Assembly: GCA_029266795.1 (NCBI GenBank)
Contig: JAQSWE010000206.1
Location: 9,590 to 16,446 of the forward strand
DNA: 6,857 nt
Direction: 5' to 3'
From: Alphaproteobacteria bacterium
GTDB lineage: Bacteria; Pseudomonadota; Alphaproteobacteria; Micavibrionales; UBA2020
Position 1 is the stretch's first letter; each line of letters begins with the position of its first letter. A program made the translations under genes and the position numbers. Below, piece by piece: positions 5,447-6,857 of the stretch. Below the pieces are notes generated by a model. The model was not told the DNA's origin. It searched no databases and was given only the letters and a program-made list of their open reading frames with translations.

Positions 5447-6355
5447 ATGGATTTCAGCAAAGTCACCGGCGCACTCAAAGCCGTCAAAAAATATCTCACC
5501 ACGCAGCAGTCGCTCGATGCGCGCCTGCTGGAGGCGGTGAAGAAGGACGATGTGGCCAAAGCGCTGGCCGCGATTGCCGATGGCGCGAACCCGTCCTCCG
5601 GCGGTCGCAGCTGGGATATCGACAGCCCGCTGCTCTACGCGATTGACGCGAACAAACCGGAAATGGTGAAGGCGCTGCTGGGCGCGAAGGCCGACCCCAA
5701 CAAGAAGATCGGCTATGGCGAGGAAACGCCCTTCACCGAAGCGGCGCAGAAAGGCAACCTCGAGATCATGACCGCGCTGATCGATGCGGGCGCGAAGCTG
5801 AACACCAAGGGCGACCGCGGCAACACCGCCTTCGCGCTTGCCGTGAATGCGCGCAACCTGCCGCTGATCGCTCTGCTGGTGGAGAAGGGGGCTGCGGTGG
5901 ATACCTTTAACAAATACGGCTGGTCGCCGCTGTCCTACGCGACCCGCAACGGCGACACCGCCACCATGAAGCTGCTCCTCGACAAGGGTGCGCGCACGGA
6001 TCGTCTGGATACCGAAGAGCGCAGTCTGCTCGACATCGCGCGCGAAGCCCAGCAATGGCCCGCACTGCGCGTGCTGCAGGATCATGGCGACGCGAAAGTC
6101 GCGAAATGGCAGAAACTGGCCGATGCCGACGAAGTGGCCCAGGTCAGCATCATGCGCGACCTTGGCTATAAACTGACGCAGGTGTTCAACACCCGCACCG
6201 CACGCCTGACGACCATCACGCATAATTTTGAAACCGGCCGCGACGAAACGGTCGTCCGCCCGCTGACCGAGGCCGACAAGCCTGCGGTCGATGAAGCGGT
6301 GAAGCAGCTCGGCGTACTGAAGGCGCCCGCCGCAAAACCGGCGGTGCAGCCATGA
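5447..6355 (+). CDS. Ankyrin-repeat protein with unassigned C-terminal tail
   Basis: This 302-residue protein is built mostly of ankyrin repeats, a protein-binding scaffold with no catalytic role of its own. A short helical leader (1-22) is followed by about six units: 24-50 (degenerate), 60-92 (SPLLYAIDANKPEMVKALLG), 94-126 (TPFTEAAQKGNLEIMTALID and AGAKLN), 127-159 (TAFALAVNARNLPLIALLVE and KGAAVD), 160-192 (SPLSYATRNGDTATMKLLLD and KGARTD) and a capping unit 193-215. Residues about 225-302 do not fit the repeat. They look like two strands around FNTRTARLTTITHNFETGRDE and a short helix, ending in an Ala/Pro-rich tail. There is no signal peptide or transmembrane segment, so it is probably cytosolic. 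The ATG at 5447 follows GAGGG at five bases. The stop overlaps the next ATG (ATGA, 6352-6355), so it is co-translated with a HAD-type phosphatase that may be its partner. The fold is confident; the target is unknown. Confidence 0.88.
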   Translation: MDFSKVTGALKAVKKYLTTQQSLDARLLEAVKKDDVAKALAAIADGANPSSGGRSWDIDSPLLYAIDANKPEMVKALLGAKADPNKKIGYGEETPFTEAAQKGNLEIMTALIDAGAKLNTKGDRGNTAFALAVNARNLPLIALLVEKGAAVDTFNKYGWSPLSYATRNGDTATMKLLLDKGARTDRLDTEERSLLDIAREAQQWPALRVLQDHGDAKVAKWQKLADADEVAQVSIMRDLGYKLTQVFNTRTARLTTITHNFETGRDETVVRPLTEADKPAVDEAVKQLGVLKAPAAKPAVQP

Positions 6356-6857
6356 GCCGCAAGAAACCCTTCAACGCGTCCGCAAAAAAGAACGAGGTCG
6401 AATTCCAGCTGTTTTCCGACCTCGACGGCGTACTGACCGATTTCGACGGCCATGCGAAAAAGCACGGCAAGTTCAACGAAAAAGGCCAGCCGAAATGGGA
6501 AGAGCTCGACCGCAAATGGTGGGAAACCATGCCCGCCTATGACGGCGCGAAAGAGTTTTACGACGCGCTGCGCGCCCGCGGCCGCACCCGCATGCTGACC
6601 GCGCCGATCCTGAACGCCGATTGTTTCCGCGGCAAGGCGGAATGGGTGAAGGAATTCCGCAAATCTCGCTTCGGCCTGCTCGATCTCGTGATTGCGAAAG
6701 CGGAAGATAAAAACCTGCTCGCCCGCCCGCACCACATTCTGGTCGATGACCGCCAGAAAAATATCGATGAATGGGTGCATGCCGGCGGCATCGGCATCCT
6801 GCACACCGGCGATTATGCCGATACGCTGAAACGCGTCGATGCCGCGATGGAAAAATT
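6352..6857 (+). CDS. HAD-superfamily phosphatase, 5'(3')-deoxyribonucleotidase-like (partial, runs off right edge)
   Basis: The first 168 residues are visible and the frame is open at the window end. All four HAD motifs are present. Motif I is SDLDGVLTDFDGH (D23 as predicted nucleophile, D25 as acid/base). Motif II is MLTAP (T83). Motif III is probably K95 in GKAEWVKEF. Motif IV is LVDDRQKNIDEW (D132, D133). The DLDGVLTDF form, the W-rich cap segment (KWEELDRKWWETMPAYDGA) and the K-x-x-W-V and DDR-x-x-N signatures resemble the NT5C-type 5'(3')-deoxyribonucleotidases, which remove phosphate from deoxynucleoside monophosphates. Substrate choice cannot be fixed by eye, and another small phosphomonoester is possible. 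The first 16 residues are basic and polar, with no signal peptide. The start ATG overlaps the ankyrin gene's stop, so the two are translationally coupled under the promoter at 5379-5407. The family reaches about 180-200 residues, so only a short C-terminal part is likely missing. Confidence 0.82.
   Translation, partial: MSRKKPFNASAKKNEVEFQLFSDLDGVLTDFDGHAKKHGKFNEKGQPKWEELDRKWWETMPAYDGAKEFYDALRARGRTRMLTAPILNADCFRGKAEWVKEFRKSRFGLLDLVIAKAEDKNLLARPHHILVDDRQKNIDEWVHAGGIGILHTGDYADTLKRVDAAMEK

Noticed and set aside
5432..6804. Minus-strand open frames opposite the ankyrin and HAD genes
   Set aside because: Both are composition shadows; the + strand has clear repeats and catalytic motifs in the same interval.

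Overview
The window looks like chromosomal DNA from an alphaproteobacterium. The basis is a moderately high GC content (roughly 58-60% by eye), strong GCG/CGC/GGC codon preference, and an aspartyl-tRNA synthetase whose motif 2 region reads FRDEDARADR followed by the GEFYQLDMEMSF variant that I associate with Alphaproteobacteria. No species can be named from sequence alone. All supported genes lie on the + strand. There are no rRNA or tRNA genes, no CRISPR arrays and no recognisable insertion sequences.

Positions 1-484 hold a small three-helix membrane protein of unknown function, whose reading frame stays open to the left edge. After a short intergenic region comes a housekeeping block. It contains aspS (596-2422), a cytosolic DUF218/YdcF-like protein with a TTG start (2450-3079), and a class I RNA methyltransferase of the THUMP/TrmN-like kind (3076-4164, joined by an ATGA stop/start overlap). 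Spacing suggests one transcription unit. The AspRS carries the His and Gly residues linked to non-discriminating enzymes, so it probably charges both tRNA-Asp and tRNA-Asn, with the amidotransferase GatCAB finishing Asn-tRNA.

Next is a damaged amino-acid/polyamine-type FAD oxidoreductase (4185-5098). The FAD-binding N-terminus and the conserved C-terminus are both present, but the middle third is missing and the two parts are in different frames. It is followed by a nine-base-arm inverted repeat and a 62-residue hypothetical small protein (5159-5347) with a good ribosome binding site.

The last unit is the most distinctive. A near-consensus promoter (TTGACA, 17-bp spacer, TAAAGT) leads into a perfect 7-bp inverted repeat that spans the expected transcription start and ends inside the ribosome binding site. 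Downstream are an ankyrin-repeat protein with an unassigned C-terminal tail (5447-6355) and, overlapping it by ATGA, a HAD-superfamily protein with 5'(3')-deoxyribonucleotidase-like motifs (6352 to beyond the right edge). The coupling suggests that the ankyrin protein and the HAD enzyme work together, possibly with the ankyrin protein as partner or regulator. That is inference. I did not find a demonstrably new system, but this pair with its control region is the best candidate in the window.
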